Shown here: positions 38,587 through 48,387 of the stretch, piece by piece
How the letters are laid out: each line of letters opens with the position of its first letter
Numbering within the stretch: the first letter of the stretch is position 1
NCBI GenBank assembly: GCA_031415015.1
Contig: JANOQT010000015.1
Span: 57,089 to 121,088, forward strand
DNA from: JAUYQR01 sp031415015
GTDB taxonomy: Bacteria; Pseudomonadota; Alphaproteobacteria; Rhodobacterales; Rhodobacteraceae
DNA: 64,000 nt
Reading direction: 5' to 3'
Made by a program: the position numbers and the translations under genes
Notes under the pieces: generated by a model
Database searches by the model: none
Seen by the model: the letters and a program-made list of their open reading frames with translations, nothing else
Told to the model about the DNA's origin: nothing

Positions 38587-39626
38587 CACGCTGCTATCTG
38601 GACTGGAACGCAACCGCCCCGTTGCGGCCCGAGGCGCGGGCCGCGATGATCGCGGCAATGGAACTGGTGGGGAACCCCTCGTCGGTCCATGCCGAGGGGC
38701 GGGCGGCCAAGCGATTGATCGAAAATGCCCGGGCCGATATCGCCACCGCCCTGGGCGCAGACGGCGCAGATATTGTCTTCACCAGCGGGGCCACCGAAGC
38801 GGCATCGCTGGCCTGCGCCGGCCGCGGCCTTGCCTGCGCCGAGGTGGAGCATGAGGCGGTGCTGGCGTGGTGCGCCCCGAGCCTGCCGGTGGACGCGGCG
38901 GGGCAGGTGCGCGTGGCCTCCCCCGGCAAAGCCGCCCTGCAACTGGCCAATTCCGAAACCGGTATCTTGCAGGAAATCCCCAAAGGCCTTGCCGTGTGCG
39001 ACATGACGCAGGCGTTCGGAAAAATCCCTCTCGCCTTCAATTGGCTGGGCGCGGATATGGGACTTGTGTCCGCGCATAAACTTGGCGGACCCAAGGGCAT
39101 CGGCGCGCTGGTGATCAGACGCGGCCTTGATGTGCCGCCCCAGCTCAAGGGTGGCGGGCAGGAAATGGGCAGGCGCGCGGGTACGGAAAACCTGATCGGC
39201 ATCGCCGGTTTCGCCGCCGCCGCCACCGCCGCCGCGCGGGAATTGGCTGATGGGGTCTGGGACAAGGTGGCGCAACTTAGAAATATTCTAGAACTGGCAT
39301 TGTCGGCGTCCGCAAATGAGACTATTTTCGTCGGGAATGGCGTGACACGCCTGCCGAACACCCTTTGTCTGCTGGCGCCGGGGTGGAAGGGCGAGACGCA
39401 GGTGATGGCGATGGACCTTGCGGGGTTTGCCGTCTCGGCCGGGTCGGCCTGTTCCAGCGGCAAGGTGCGCGCCAGCCGCGTATTGCGCGCGATGGGATAT
39501 GACGACGCACTGGCCGGGCAGGCGATCCGCGTGTCGATCGGCCCTTCGGTGACAGAAGACGATGCGCTGCGGTTCGCCGATATCTGGACCAAGGCCTATG
39601 CCAAAACCCGCGCGCGGGCCGCATGA
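38583..39626 (+). CDS. Cysteine desulfurase, NifS/IscS type
   Basis: PLP enzyme of 347 residues that takes sulfur from cysteine and passes it on as persulfide. The PLP lysine is Lys166 in SAHKLGGPKG, and the persulfide Cys290 lies in SAGSACSSGKV on the flexible loop typical of group I enzymes. At 347 residues it is somewhat shorter than IscS. Its ATG overlaps the iscR stop. Because a second, SufS-type desulfurase ends the operon, this cluster encodes two sulfur donors. Codons 232-236 contain an unusual AT-rich palindrome, listed separately. Confidence 0.92.
   Translation: MTRCYLDWNATAPLRPEARAAMIAAMELVGNPSSVHAEGRAAKRLIENARADIATALGADGADIVFTSGATEAASLACAGRGLACAEVEHEAVLAWCAPSLPVDAAGQVRVASPGKAALQLANSETGILQEIPKGLAVCDMTQAFGKIPLAFNWLGADMGLVSAHKLGGPKGIGALVIRRGLDVPPQLKGGGQEMGRRAGTENLIGIAGFAAAATAAARELADGVWDKVAQLRNILELALSASANETIFVGNGVTRLPNTLCLLAPGWKGETQVMAMDLAGFAVSAGSACSSGKVRASRVLRAMGYDDALAGQAIRVSIGPSVTEDDALRFADIWTKAYAKTRARAA
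39278..39290 (+). promoter_or_regulatory. Intragenic TAGAA-N3-TTCTA palindrome
   Basis: TAGAAATATTCTA has exactly the same two five-base arms as the site in the suf promoter. It lies inside the desulfurase gene, where it forces a run of AT-rich codons (CTT AGA AAT ATT CTA) in otherwise GC-rich DNA. A second operator for the same regulator is the simplest reading. Confidence 0.45.
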
Positions 39627-39639
39627 AAAAGGTGAGACG

Positions 39640-41159
<1,520 letters not shown>

Positions 41160-41160
<1 letters not shown>

Positions 41161-41348
41161 TGTCGACGGCAGAGATCATCGACCAGATACTCACGCCGAT
41201 CGCAGGCGGGATCGGTGCGGCAGTTGCGTCCTACTTCGGAATGCGCAAGCAGGTGTCGACGAAGACCTTTCCGCGCTTTGGCTTCGTTTTAATTGGGTTG
41301 GCTGTTGGATCGGCCCTGGCGGCCATCAAATTTCTTGGCAGGAATTGA
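41160..41348 (+). CDS. 62-residue small membrane protein inside the suf operon
   Basis: A small protein with two hydrophobic segments (ILTPIAGGIGAAVASYFGM and FGFVLIGLAVGSALAAIKFL) joined by a short basic linker. Its ATG overlaps the sufB stop, so it is translated with sufB. No family was recognised. With the YbjQ and methyltransferase genes it separates sufB from sufC, an uncommon interruption. Confidence 0.65.
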
Positions 41349-41350
41349 AC

Positions 41351-41668
41351 ATGATCATCAGCACCACCCCATCGCTCGAAACCCACCGGATCACCCGCTA
41401 CCACGGCATCGTCACCGGCGAGGCGATCCTTGGTGCGAACATCTTCCGCGATCTCTTTGCCGCTGTGCGTGATGTCGTCGGCGGCCGGTCGGCGGCTTAT
41501 GAACAGGAGCTGGCAAAGGCTCGCAAGACCGCGCTTGCCGAACTCCAAGGTGCGGCGGCCGCGCTTGGGGCAGGGGCCGTCGTCGGAGTCGACCTCGACT
41601 ACGAGGTGATCAACAACATGCTTATGGTCACGGCTTCCGGTACAGCCGTCGACATCGAGGCTGGCTGA
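41351..41668 (+). CDS. YbjQ/UPF0145-family protein
   Basis: A 105-residue protein of the YbjQ family, which forms pentameric rings of unknown function and has been suggested to bind metals. Typical segments are HRITRYHGIVTGEAILGANIFRDLFAAVRDVVGGRSAAYEQELAKARKTAL and GAGAVVGVDLDYEVI...VTASGTAV. It is two bases after the small membrane gene. Similar membrane-protein/YbjQ pairs suggest a joint role, but nothing ties it to Fe-S assembly. Confidence 0.85.
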   Translation: MIISTTPSLETHRITRYHGIVTGEAILGANIFRDLFAAVRDVVGGRSAAYEQELAKARKTALAELQGAAAALGAGAVVGVDLDYEVINNMLMVTASGTAVDIEAG

Positions 41669-41669
41669 A

Positions 41670-41741
41670 ATGGAACATATCTCCAGCAGGTGGCAAAGGC
41701 ACAGCTTGATGGCAATCAGCCACGAAGGCTTGGTGGGCTAA
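41670..41741 (+). other. Short frame resembling the sufB C-terminus
   Basis: A 23-codon frame ends in SLMAISHEGLVG then TAA. The last residues of sufB are ALVAISLEGSVG then TGA; over the final 13 residues 8 agree, and over the final 42 bases about 25 agree. It may be the decayed 3' tail of a sufB copy left when the two preceding genes entered the operon. It is probably not a functional gene. Confidence 0.35.
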
Positions 41742-41744
41742 GAG

Positions 41745-42452
41745 ATGGTGCGCAAAGCAAGGACCAAGGTGGCCGAAGCCGCCAACGCCGACGCCTCCGA
41801 ACCGGCAGACATCGCGGCAACGGCATCGACTGACGTGCTGATTGCAGCGCCCGCCGAAGCCACCGCGGATGCAGCAGAGCCGCCGGCCTTCGCCCTTACC
41901 CTCCCGGAACGGGAGGCCGCTTTCGTGCGTGACCAGTACCGGGCCGGACGAACCATTCTTGAATACGGCAGCGGTGGGTCAACCGTGCTGGCAGCCGAAG
42001 GCGGCAGCCACGTCATCAGCGTGGAAAGCGACAAGGCCTGGGCCGACCGTCTTACCGAACATCTTGCCGGAATTTCGGACAAGGCGCTGGTGCATCACGT
42101 CGATATCGGCCCGACCGGGGATTGGGGCGTGCCGATCCGGCCGCGGTTCTACGGGTCGTTTCACCGCTATGCCCTGTCGGTCTGGGACCGCCCGGATTTC
42201 CGCCAGCCCGACCTTGTGCTGATCGACGGACGGTTCCGCGCTGCCTGTCTGGTGGCCGTGATGCTGCGCACGACCAAAGTCACGACCGTGCTGTTCGACG
42301 ACTACACCGCGCGGCCCTACTATCACGGCGTCGAACGCCTTGCCGTCAAGGAAGAGGTGGTTGGCCGCTTGGCCCGCTTTACCGTGACGCCCGCCCCGAT
42401 CCCGCCCGAGATGATGACCGAAGTGATCGGATGGTTCACCGACCCGCGCTGA
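41745..42452 (+). CDS. Probable SAM-dependent methyltransferase
   Basis: A 235-residue protein. The first 50 residues are Ala-rich and probably disordered (EAANADASEPADIAATAS). The core has a Rossmann-type motif I TILEYGSGGSTVLAAEGG, motif II VISVESDKAW and the acidic VLIDGRFRAACLVAVML, followed by VLFDDYTARPYYHGVERL. This resembles class I methyltransferase-like proteins found in many Rhodobacterales genomes; neither methyl-transfer nor substrate is proven. It lies between sufB and sufC. Confidence 0.7.
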   Translation: MVRKARTKVAEAANADASEPADIAATASTDVLIAAPAEATADAAEPPAFALTLPEREAAFVRDQYRAGRTILEYGSGGSTVLAAEGGSHVISVESDKAWADRLTEHLAGISDKALVHHVDIGPTGDWGVPIRPRFYGSFHRYALSVWDRPDFRQPDLVLIDGRFRAACLVAVMLRTTKVTTVLFDDYTARPYYHGVERLAVKEEVVGRLARFTVTPAPIPPEMMTEVIGWFTDPR

Positions 42453-42500
42453 CCGCCGCTATTCCCGCCTGCCAAATTGCGCTGTCTTAAGGATAAAAGA

Positions 42501-43256
42501 ATGCTTGAAATCAATAACCTGCACGTCAAACTTCAGGAAGAGGATAAAGTCATCCTGCGCGGTGTCGATCTCAAGATCGGCGCGGGCGAGGTGCATGCCA
42601 TCATGGGCCCGAACGGATCCGGCAAGTCCACGCTGTCCTATGTGCTGGCGGGCCGTGAGGGGTATCAGGTGACCGACGGCACAGCCACGCTGGAAGGTGC
42701 CAGCCTGCTGGACATGGACCCCGAAGCGCGCGCCGCAGCGGGCCTGTTCCTGGCCTTTCAGTACCCGGTTGAAATCCCCGGCGTCGGCAACATGACCTTC
42801 CTGCGCACCGCGCTGAACGCCCAACGCAAGACGCGCGGCGAGCCGGAAATCAGCGCCGGTGACTTCCTGAAACTGGTCCGCGCCAAGGCCAAGACCCTGC
42901 AGATCGACGCCGAAATGCTGAAGCGCCCGGTCAACGTGGGCTTTTCGGGCGGTGAGAAAAAGCGCAACGAAATCCTGCAGATGGCGATGCTGGAACCCAA
43001 GATGTGCATCCTGGACGAAACCGACAGCGGTCTTGATGTCGATGCAATGAAACTGGTCGCCGAGGGCGTCAACGCCCTGCGCGACGCGGGCCGTTCTTTC
43101 CTCGTGATCACCCATTACCAGCGCCTGCTGGATCATATCCGCCCCGATGTCGTCCACATCATGGCTGCCGGTCGCATCATAAAGACCGGCGGGCCGGACC
43201 TGGCGCTGGAGGTTGAAAACAACGGCTATGCCGACATCCTGAGCGAGGTCGTCTGA
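42501..43256 (+). CDS. sufC: Fe-S assembly ATPase SufC
   Basis: ABC-type ATPase of 251 residues that drives the SufBCD scaffold. Walker A is GPNGSGKST, the Q-loop is in FLAFQYPVEIPGVGN, the signature motif is VGFSGGEKKRNEI and Walker B with the catalytic acid is MCILDETDSGLDVDAM. The ATG at 42501 has AAGGA upstream. The stop overlaps the sufD start (TGATG). Confidence 0.97.
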   Translation: MLEINNLHVKLQEEDKVILRGVDLKIGAGEVHAIMGPNGSGKSTLSYVLAGREGYQVTDGTATLEGASLLDMDPEARAAAGLFLAFQYPVEIPGVGNMTFLRTALNAQRKTRGEPEISAGDFLKLVRAKAKTLQIDAEMLKRPVNVGFSGGEKKRNEILQMAMLEPKMCILDETDSGLDVDAMKLVAEGVNALRDAGRSFLVITHYQRLLDHIRPDVVHIMAAGRIIKTGGPDLALEVENNGYADILSEVV

Positions 43257-44548
43257 TGGCCCTGCAAAAGGTCAAGGAAGACACACTGGCCGCACGGATC
43301 GCCGGTCTTGCCCTGCCCGAAGGCGGCTGGCTGGGGGCGGCCCGCAAGGACGCGCTGGCGCGGCTGACCGCGATGGGCCTGCCCGGCAAGCGGGACGAAT
43401 ACTGGCGCTACACCGATCCGGCCAGCCTGATCTCGGGCGATCCCATGCCCGCGCCCGCCTTCAACCCGGGCGACGAGCCGCCAGCCTTCGACGCAATCGA
43501 CCGCGTGAAACTGGTCTTCACTGACGGTGTGTTCGATGCTGACGCCTCGGACGACCTCAGCCTGTCCGGGATCGAGATCGAACATCTGACCGACGCCGGA
43601 ACCGCCGACATCCATTGGGCGCGCGATCTGTACGGCGTGCTTGAAGCGCAGGGCCAGACCCCGGTGCCGCGCCCGCTGGCCACGCTGGCCACCGCCTTTG
43701 CCACCGCTGGTCTGCTGATCCGCGCCAAGGGCCGCGCGGCAAAACCTGTGGCACTGATCTACAACCACGTGGCCGATGCGTCCGACGCCGTCCTGCACCA
43801 TTGCATCAAGCTTGAGGCGGGGGCCGAACTGACCATCCTTGAAACCGGTCCCGCCGCCGCCCGCCTGACCATGGTGACCGAGGTCGACGTTGGCCCCGGT
43901 GCACGCTTTCACCACATCCGCCTGCAGGGCCGCGATCATGACCGCCGCGCCGCCACGCATCTTTTTGCCCGGCTGGGGCAGGGCGCGGTGTTCAAATCCT
44001 TCACCCTCACCGCCAACGGCCGCCTGACCCGCAACGAGGCGGTGATCGACCTCGCCGGGGCAGACGCGCGCGCCCACATTGCCGGGGCCGCCGTCGGCGA
44101 CGGTGAGTTCCACCATGACGACACCGTCTTCGTCACCCATGGCGCGGAACGCTGCGAAAGCCGTCAGGTGTTCAAGAAGGTGCTGAAAAACGGCGCGGTC
44201 GGGGTGTTTCAGGGCAAGATCCTGGTCAAGCGCGGCGCGCAAAAGACCGACGGCTACCAGATCAGTCAGGCGCTGCTGCTGGACGGCGCCAGCCAGTTCC
44301 TCGCCAAGCCAGAGCTGGAGATTTACGCCGATGACGTGAAGTGCAGCCACGGCTCCACCTCCGGGGCCATCGACGACACCGCGCTGTTCTATCTGCAATC
44401 GCGCGGCGTGCCGCGTGCGGCGGCGCAGGCGCTGCTGGTGCTGGCCTTCCTCGCCGAAGCCATCGCCGAGATCGAGGACGAAGCGATTGCCGAAGACATC
44501 CGGGCGCGGCTGGAAGGCTGGCTGGACCGGCACGGGTCCAAGGGATAG
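43256..44548 (+). CDS. sufD: Fe-S assembly scaffold component SufD
   Basis: A 430-residue partner of SufB in the scaffold complex. The N-terminal part has the short motif LPGKRDEYWRYTDP; the beta-helix core and C-terminal helices include CESRQVFKKVLKNGAVGVFQGKILVKRGAQKTDGYQISQALLL, AKPELEIYADDVKCSHGSTSGAIDDTALFYLQSRGVPRAAAQALLVLAFLAEAI. It is translationally coupled to sufC. Confidence 0.96.
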   Translation: MALQKVKEDTLAARIAGLALPEGGWLGAARKDALARLTAMGLPGKRDEYWRYTDPASLISGDPMPAPAFNPGDEPPAFDAIDRVKLVFTDGVFDADASDDLSLSGIEIEHLTDAGTADIHWARDLYGVLEAQGQTPVPRPLATLATAFATAGLLIRAKGRAAKPVALIYNHVADASDAVLHHCIKLEAGAELTILETGPAAARLTMVTEVDVGPGARFHHIRLQGRDHDRRAATHLFARLGQGAVFKSFTLTANGRLTRNEAVIDLAGADARAHIAGAAVGDGEFHHDDTVFVTHGAERCESRQVFKKVLKNGAVGVFQGKILVKRGAQKTDGYQISQALLLDGASQFLAKPELEIYADDVKCSHGSTSGAIDDTALFYLQSRGVPRAAAQALLVLAFLAEAIAEIEDEAIAEDIRARLEGWLDRHGSKG

Positions 44549-44551
44549 CGC

Positions 44552-45031
44552 ATGGCCGTCACCACCGATATCCTCGCCAGCTGGCGCAGCCCCCGCGCCG
44601 CGATCCGCCGCCATCTGGCGCGCGGGGTATCCGAACCTTTCGCGTTCACCCTGCTGCTGGTGTTTCTGGTGCTGGCCTTCATCGGCCAATGGCCCCAAGC
44701 CTCGCGTGAGGCGTTCGCGGCCGGGGATGCGTCGGTTGCACCCCGGCTGCTGGCCCGTGCGCTGGCGGTGCTGGCCACCATTCCGCTGTGGTACGGCCTT
44801 GCCGCCCTCAGCCGCCTAATCGCGCGGGCACTGGGCGGGCAGGGCAGCTGGTATGCCGCGCGGCTGGCGCTGTTCTGGGCGCTGGCGACCGTCAGCCCGC
44901 TGATGCTGCTGCAGGGCCTTGTGGCGGGCATGATCGGCCCCGGCCCGGCGCTTTGGCTGGTCAGCGCAGTCATAGGCGCAAGTTTTCTGTGGCTCTGGTT
45001 GACCATGCTGTTTGAGGTGCAGGCGCGATGA
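44552..45031 (+). CDS. YIP1-like membrane protein, first of a pair
   Basis: A 159-residue membrane protein with about four hydrophobic helices after an N-terminal amphipathic stretch (ILASWRSPRAAIRRHLARGVSEPFAFTLLLVFLVLAF). The layout is that of YIP1-domain proteins. It starts three bases after sufD and overlaps the next YIP1-like gene by four bases. Its position inside the suf operon suggests co-expression with Fe-S assembly; no direct functional link is known. Confidence 0.7.
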   Translation: MAVTTDILASWRSPRAAIRRHLARGVSEPFAFTLLLVFLVLAFIGQWPQASREAFAAGDASVAPRLLARALAVLATIPLWYGLAALSRLIARALGGQGSWYAARLALFWALATVSPLMLLQGLVAGMIGPGPALWLVSAVIGASFLWLWLTMLFEVQAR

Positions 45032-45615
45032 CATCCACCCTTGCCACCCTGTTCAGGCTGACCCTGCAAGACCCGCGCCGGGGTTTCCGCGCCGTTCTGT
45101 CGCTTGGCCTGCCGCTGCCCGTCCGCACCACGGCTTTGCTTCTGGTCGCGGTCGCCTCGACGATCGTGTCGCATCTGGGCTTCCTCATGCTTCCCGCAAC
45201 CGACGACCCGCTGGCCCAGTTCCTGACGGCAAGCCCGTTTCGGACGGCCCTGATGCAATGGTTTCTGCTGGCCGCCACGGCGCTGCTGATCACTTTTGTC
45301 GGGCGTGCCCGGGGTGGGACCGGCAACCTGCCTGACGCCCTGTTGCTGGTGGTCTGGCTGCAGGTGCCGATGGTGGCAATTCAGATCGTCCAGCTGGTGG
45401 CGCTGGTGGTCGTGCCGCCGCTGGCCGGTCTGATCTCGATCGGCGGGCTTGTGCTGTTCCTGTGGCTTTTGACCAGCTTTATCGCTGAACTGCACGGCTT
45501 TGCGTCGCGCGGGGCGGTGCTGGCCGGTATCCTGATCACCTCTTTCGCGGTGGCTTTCGCGCTTGTCGTCATGTTGACCCTTCTGATCGGGCCGGAGGCC
45601 CTGAGCAATGTATGA
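45028..45615 (+). CDS. YIP1-family membrane protein, second of a pair
   Basis: A 195-residue membrane protein with five or so helices (for example TTALLLVAVASTIVSHLGFLML, FRTALMQWFLLAATALLITFVG and LLLVVWLQVPMVAIQIVQLVALVVV). The start RLTLQDPRRGFRAVLSLGLPLPVR matches the N-terminal motif of YIP1 proteins in this bacterial group. It overlaps the previous gene by four bases and sufS by eight, so translation of sufD, this pair and sufS is coupled. Confidence 0.75.
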   Translation: MTSTLATLFRLTLQDPRRGFRAVLSLGLPLPVRTTALLLVAVASTIVSHLGFLMLPATDDPLAQFLTASPFRTALMQWFLLAATALLITFVGRARGGTGNLPDALLLVVWLQVPMVAIQIVQLVALVVVPPLAGLISIGGLVLFLWLLTSFIAELHGFASRGAVLAGILITSFAVAFALVVMLTLLIGPEALSNV

Positions 45616-46828
45616 TATCGCCGCCGTGCGTGCCGATTTCCCGATCCTGTCACGTCAGGTCAACGGCAAGCCGCTGGTCTACCTCGATAACGGCGCCTCG
45701 GCGCAAAAGCCGCAGGTGGTGATTGATGCGGTCACGCAGGCCTACTCGATGGAATACGCCAATGTTCACCGTGGCTTGCACTACCTGTCCAACCTTGCGA
45801 CCCACAAGTACGAGGCGGTGCGCGGCACCATCGCGCGGTTTCTGAACGCCGGTTCCGAGCATGAGATCGTCTTCACCACCGGCACGACCGAAGCGATCAA
45901 TCTGGTCTCCTACGGCTGGGCCGCACCGCGTCTGCAGCCGGGTGATGAGATCATCCTGTCGATCATGGAACACCACGCCAACATCGTGCCGTGGCATTTT
46001 CTGCGCGAACGCCAGGGCGTGGTGCTGAAATGGGTCGATGTCGATGCCAACGGCGACCTTGACCCCGATGCCGTGCTGGCCGCGATCACGCCGCGCACCC
46101 GGTTGATTGCCGTGACCCACATGTCGAACGTCCTTGGCACCGTGGTCGATGTCGCCGCGATTTGCCGGGGGGCGGCGGAAAAAGGCATCCCGGTTCTGGT
46201 CGACGGCTCGCAGGCGGCGGTTCATATGCCCGTCGATGTGCAGGCTCTGGGCTGCGATTTCTATGCCATCACCGGACATAAGCTATATGGACCAAGCGGT
46301 TCCGGCGCGATCTTCATTAAGGCCGGGCGGATGGCAGAGATGCGCCCCTTCCTTGGCGGCGGCGACATGATCCGCGAGGTGACCCGCGACACCGTCTCCT
46401 GGAACGACCCGCCAATGAAGTTCGAGGCAGGCACGCCGGGCATCGTCCAGCAGATCGGCCTTGGCGTGGCCCTCGACTACCTGACCGGCCTTGGCATGGC
46501 CAATATCGCGGCCCACGAACGCAGCCTCCGCGACTATGCCCGCACGCGGCTGGCGGGGCTCAACTGGCTGAACCTGCAAGGCAATTCCGCCACCAAGGGT
46601 GCGATCTTTTCCTTCACCATGCAAGGCGCTGCGCACGCGCATGACATCTCGACCATCCTCGACAAACGCGGCATCGCGGTCCGTGCGGGCACCCATTGCG
46701 CGATGCCGCTGATGGACCATCTGGGCGTCACCGCCTCGTGCCGCGCCTCGTTCGGGCTCTACAACACCACCGCCGAGGTGGACGCGCTGGTCTCCGCCCT
46801 CGAACTGGCTCAGGATCTCTTTTCCTGA
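45608..46828 (+). CDS. sufS: Cysteine desulfurase SufS
   Basis: Group II cysteine desulfurase of 406 residues and sulfur donor to the SufBCD scaffold, normally through SufE or SufU. The PLP lysine is Lys225 in ITGHKLYGPSG; the catalytic Cys364 is in RAGTHCAMPLM. Other hallmarks are YLDNGASAQKPQVVIDA, HRGLHYLSNLAT, TTGTTEAINLV and SIMEHHANIVPW. No SufE, SufU, SufT or SufA homologue is in the window. The gene is last before the tRNA and the integrated element. Confidence 0.96.
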   Translation: MYDIAAVRADFPILSRQVNGKPLVYLDNGASAQKPQVVIDAVTQAYSMEYANVHRGLHYLSNLATHKYEAVRGTIARFLNAGSEHEIVFTTGTTEAINLVSYGWAAPRLQPGDEIILSIMEHHANIVPWHFLRERQGVVLKWVDVDANGDLDPDAVLAAITPRTRLIAVTHMSNVLGTVVDVAAICRGAAEKGIPVLVDGSQAAVHMPVDVQALGCDFYAITGHKLYGPSGSGAIFIKAGRMAEMRPFLGGGDMIREVTRDTVSWNDPPMKFEAGTPGIVQQIGLGVALDYLTGLGMANIAAHERSLRDYARTRLAGLNWLNLQGNSATKGAIFSFTMQGAAHAHDISTILDKRGIAVRAGTHCAMPLMDHLGVTASCRASFGLYNTTAEVDALVSALELAQDLFS

Positions 46829-46878
46829 TGCCGTATTGCCGTTGAAACCTGTGTTGCCTTCCGCTAAAGACACCGCAG

Positions 46879-46957
<79 letters not shown>

Positions 46958-47004
46958 ACTTTCAAGGTACTTAGCGGCTTTTTCGAATGTCGCGTTTTGG
47001 GTCC

Positions 47005-47028
47005 AAACTGTGCGGTCGAACAGTTTGC
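47005..47028 (+). repeat. Left arm-type repeat of the element
   Basis: A 24-bp sequence containing an imperfect CTGTgCGGTCGaACAG dyad, located 47 bases inside attL. It matches 57583-57606 at 22 of 24 positions and in the same orientation. Integrase arm-binding sites are the likely role. Confidence 0.6.
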
Positions 47029-47222
47029 CCAGAATAGTGCCGTTTTCTGCGGCTGCAACATAGTCGCTGGGGGAATGAGAAACCCCGGCGCGCTGGGGAG
47101 CGCAACCGGGGCCAAGGGGATATCGGGCAGATATCGCTGGTCAGATTACGACCCTTCCATGATCCGCACAAGCCGGATTTGCCGCGACAGCGCTCAACCC
47201 CCGGCAAGGCCGGAGGTTCGCC

Positions 47223-47537
47223 ATGCGTAGGCGCTGGGCCACTTGGGAGCGGGTGCAGGAAGTCGGCGCCGGCCGATCCGCGCGCCTGATCCTTTTCACC
47301 CTTTCGGAATACTCGGACGCCTCCGGGCGGTGCCGCGCGACCATCTCTCGCCTTTGCGAGCGGACGGGCCTGCATGCCAGGACGGTTCAGCGGCACCTGA
47401 ACCAGCTCGAGGCCGAGGGCCTGATCCATCGCCAGATCGGCGGCGGGGCTCATGCCAGCATCTATTTCCTGATCGAGCCGACGCCACCCCCACCACCACC
47501 TGCGCCTGCGCGCAGAAGGGCAGTGCGCAATGCGTAG
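47223..47537 (+). CDS. Helix-turn-helix protein of the element, short paralogue
   Basis: A 104-residue protein whose core is a winged-helix domain of the HTH_36 type common in phage and plasmid replication proteins (RCRATISRLCERTGLHARTVQRHLNQLEAEGLIHRQIGGG), ending in a proline-rich and basic tail (TPPPPPPAPARRR). GGAGG stands six bases before the ATG. It overlaps the next gene by eight bases, and the two share TVQRxLxxLExxGLIxRxIGGG, so they arose by duplication. A role in replication or its control is inferred from family context. Confidence 0.75.
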   Translation: MRRRWATWERVQEVGAGRSARLILFTLSEYSDASGRCRATISRLCERTGLHARTVQRHLNQLEAEGLIHRQIGGGAHASIYFLIEPTPPPPPPAPARRRAVRNA

Positions 47538-48387
47538 CAATTGGATGCTTTGGGCTTGGTCTCAAGAGTCGGTCACCAGCTGCCCGACGAAGGCCGTCTT
47601 GCTGGCACTTGCAGATCACGCTGACGACGCAGGTTTTTGCCGCCCGAGCATTGAACGCCTGAGCAAGCTCGCTTGCTTGGACCCGAGAACGGTTCAGCGC
47701 CAGCTCAAGGCGCTCGAGGGATTGGGGCTGATCCGGCGCGAAATCGGCGGAGGCTGGATGACCAAATCCGGCGCAAAAAACGAAGGTCGCGCCAGCTCAT
47801 ATCAGCTCATCGGGGAATGCCCTGCCGCCTCATCGGGCGAAAGCCACCCCGGCGCTGTGCCGCCCAAGATTGAATCCACCCCGGCAGAGCGCCGCCTTGG
47901 AAATGACGAGGAATCAATCGTTCCCCGGCAGAGCGCCGCCCTAACTGAAGTAAGTAAGAAGGTTGGTGGTGGTAGCGCGCACGCCTGCGAGCACACACAT
48001 GCGAGCGAGCCTGCGCGAGTGGCGACGCCCAGCGCCCAGCGGCAAGCCGAAGATGCTGAGAACGGGAACCACCCACCACCACCCGCCCACCAGATCGACG
48101 CGCAGCGCCTTGGCGAGTTGCTCGAGGCGGCAGGCTGGGCGGCAATCGGGCGAAAGCCAAATGGCGACGATCTGCGCGAGGTGCGGGCTTGGGGCGACGC
48201 GCTGGGCTTGTGCCACACCGATCAGCTCGAGGTGATCCGCGAGGTTCTGCCGACGAAGCCGGAACCCGGGCCACCGGATCGCCTGAAATACTTCTCGAAA
48301 GCTATGAAGCGGCTTGCCGACAAGCTGGCTCGCCCACCGCTGACAATCACCTATCCGACTGAAAACCAAGGGAAAACGGGCAAATGA
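47530..48387 (+). CDS. Helix-turn-helix, replication-initiator-like protein
   Basis: A 285-residue protein. Residues 12-80 form an HTH_36-type winged helix (CRPSIERLSKLACLDPRTVQRQLKALEGLGLIRREIGGG); a low-complexity middle rich in Ala, Glu and His follows, and the C-terminal region (EVIREVLPTKPEPGPPDRLKYFSKAMKRLADKL) resembles the tail of phage replication or DnaA/helicase-recruiting proteins. This identification is tentative. It overlaps both flanking genes (8 and 4 bases), forming a coupled three-gene unit. Confidence 0.7.
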   Translation: MRSNWMLWAWSQESVTSCPTKAVLLALADHADDAGFCRPSIERLSKLACLDPRTVQRQLKALEGLGLIRREIGGGWMTKSGAKNEGRASSYQLIGECPAASSGESHPGAVPPKIESTPAERRLGNDEESIVPRQSAALTEVSKKVGGGSAHACEHTHASEPARVATPSAQRQAEDAENGNHPPPPAHQIDAQRLGELLEAAGWAAIGRKPNGDDLREVRAWGDALGLCHTDQLEVIREVLPTKPEPGPPDRLKYFSKAMKRLADKLARPPLTITYPTENQGKTGK

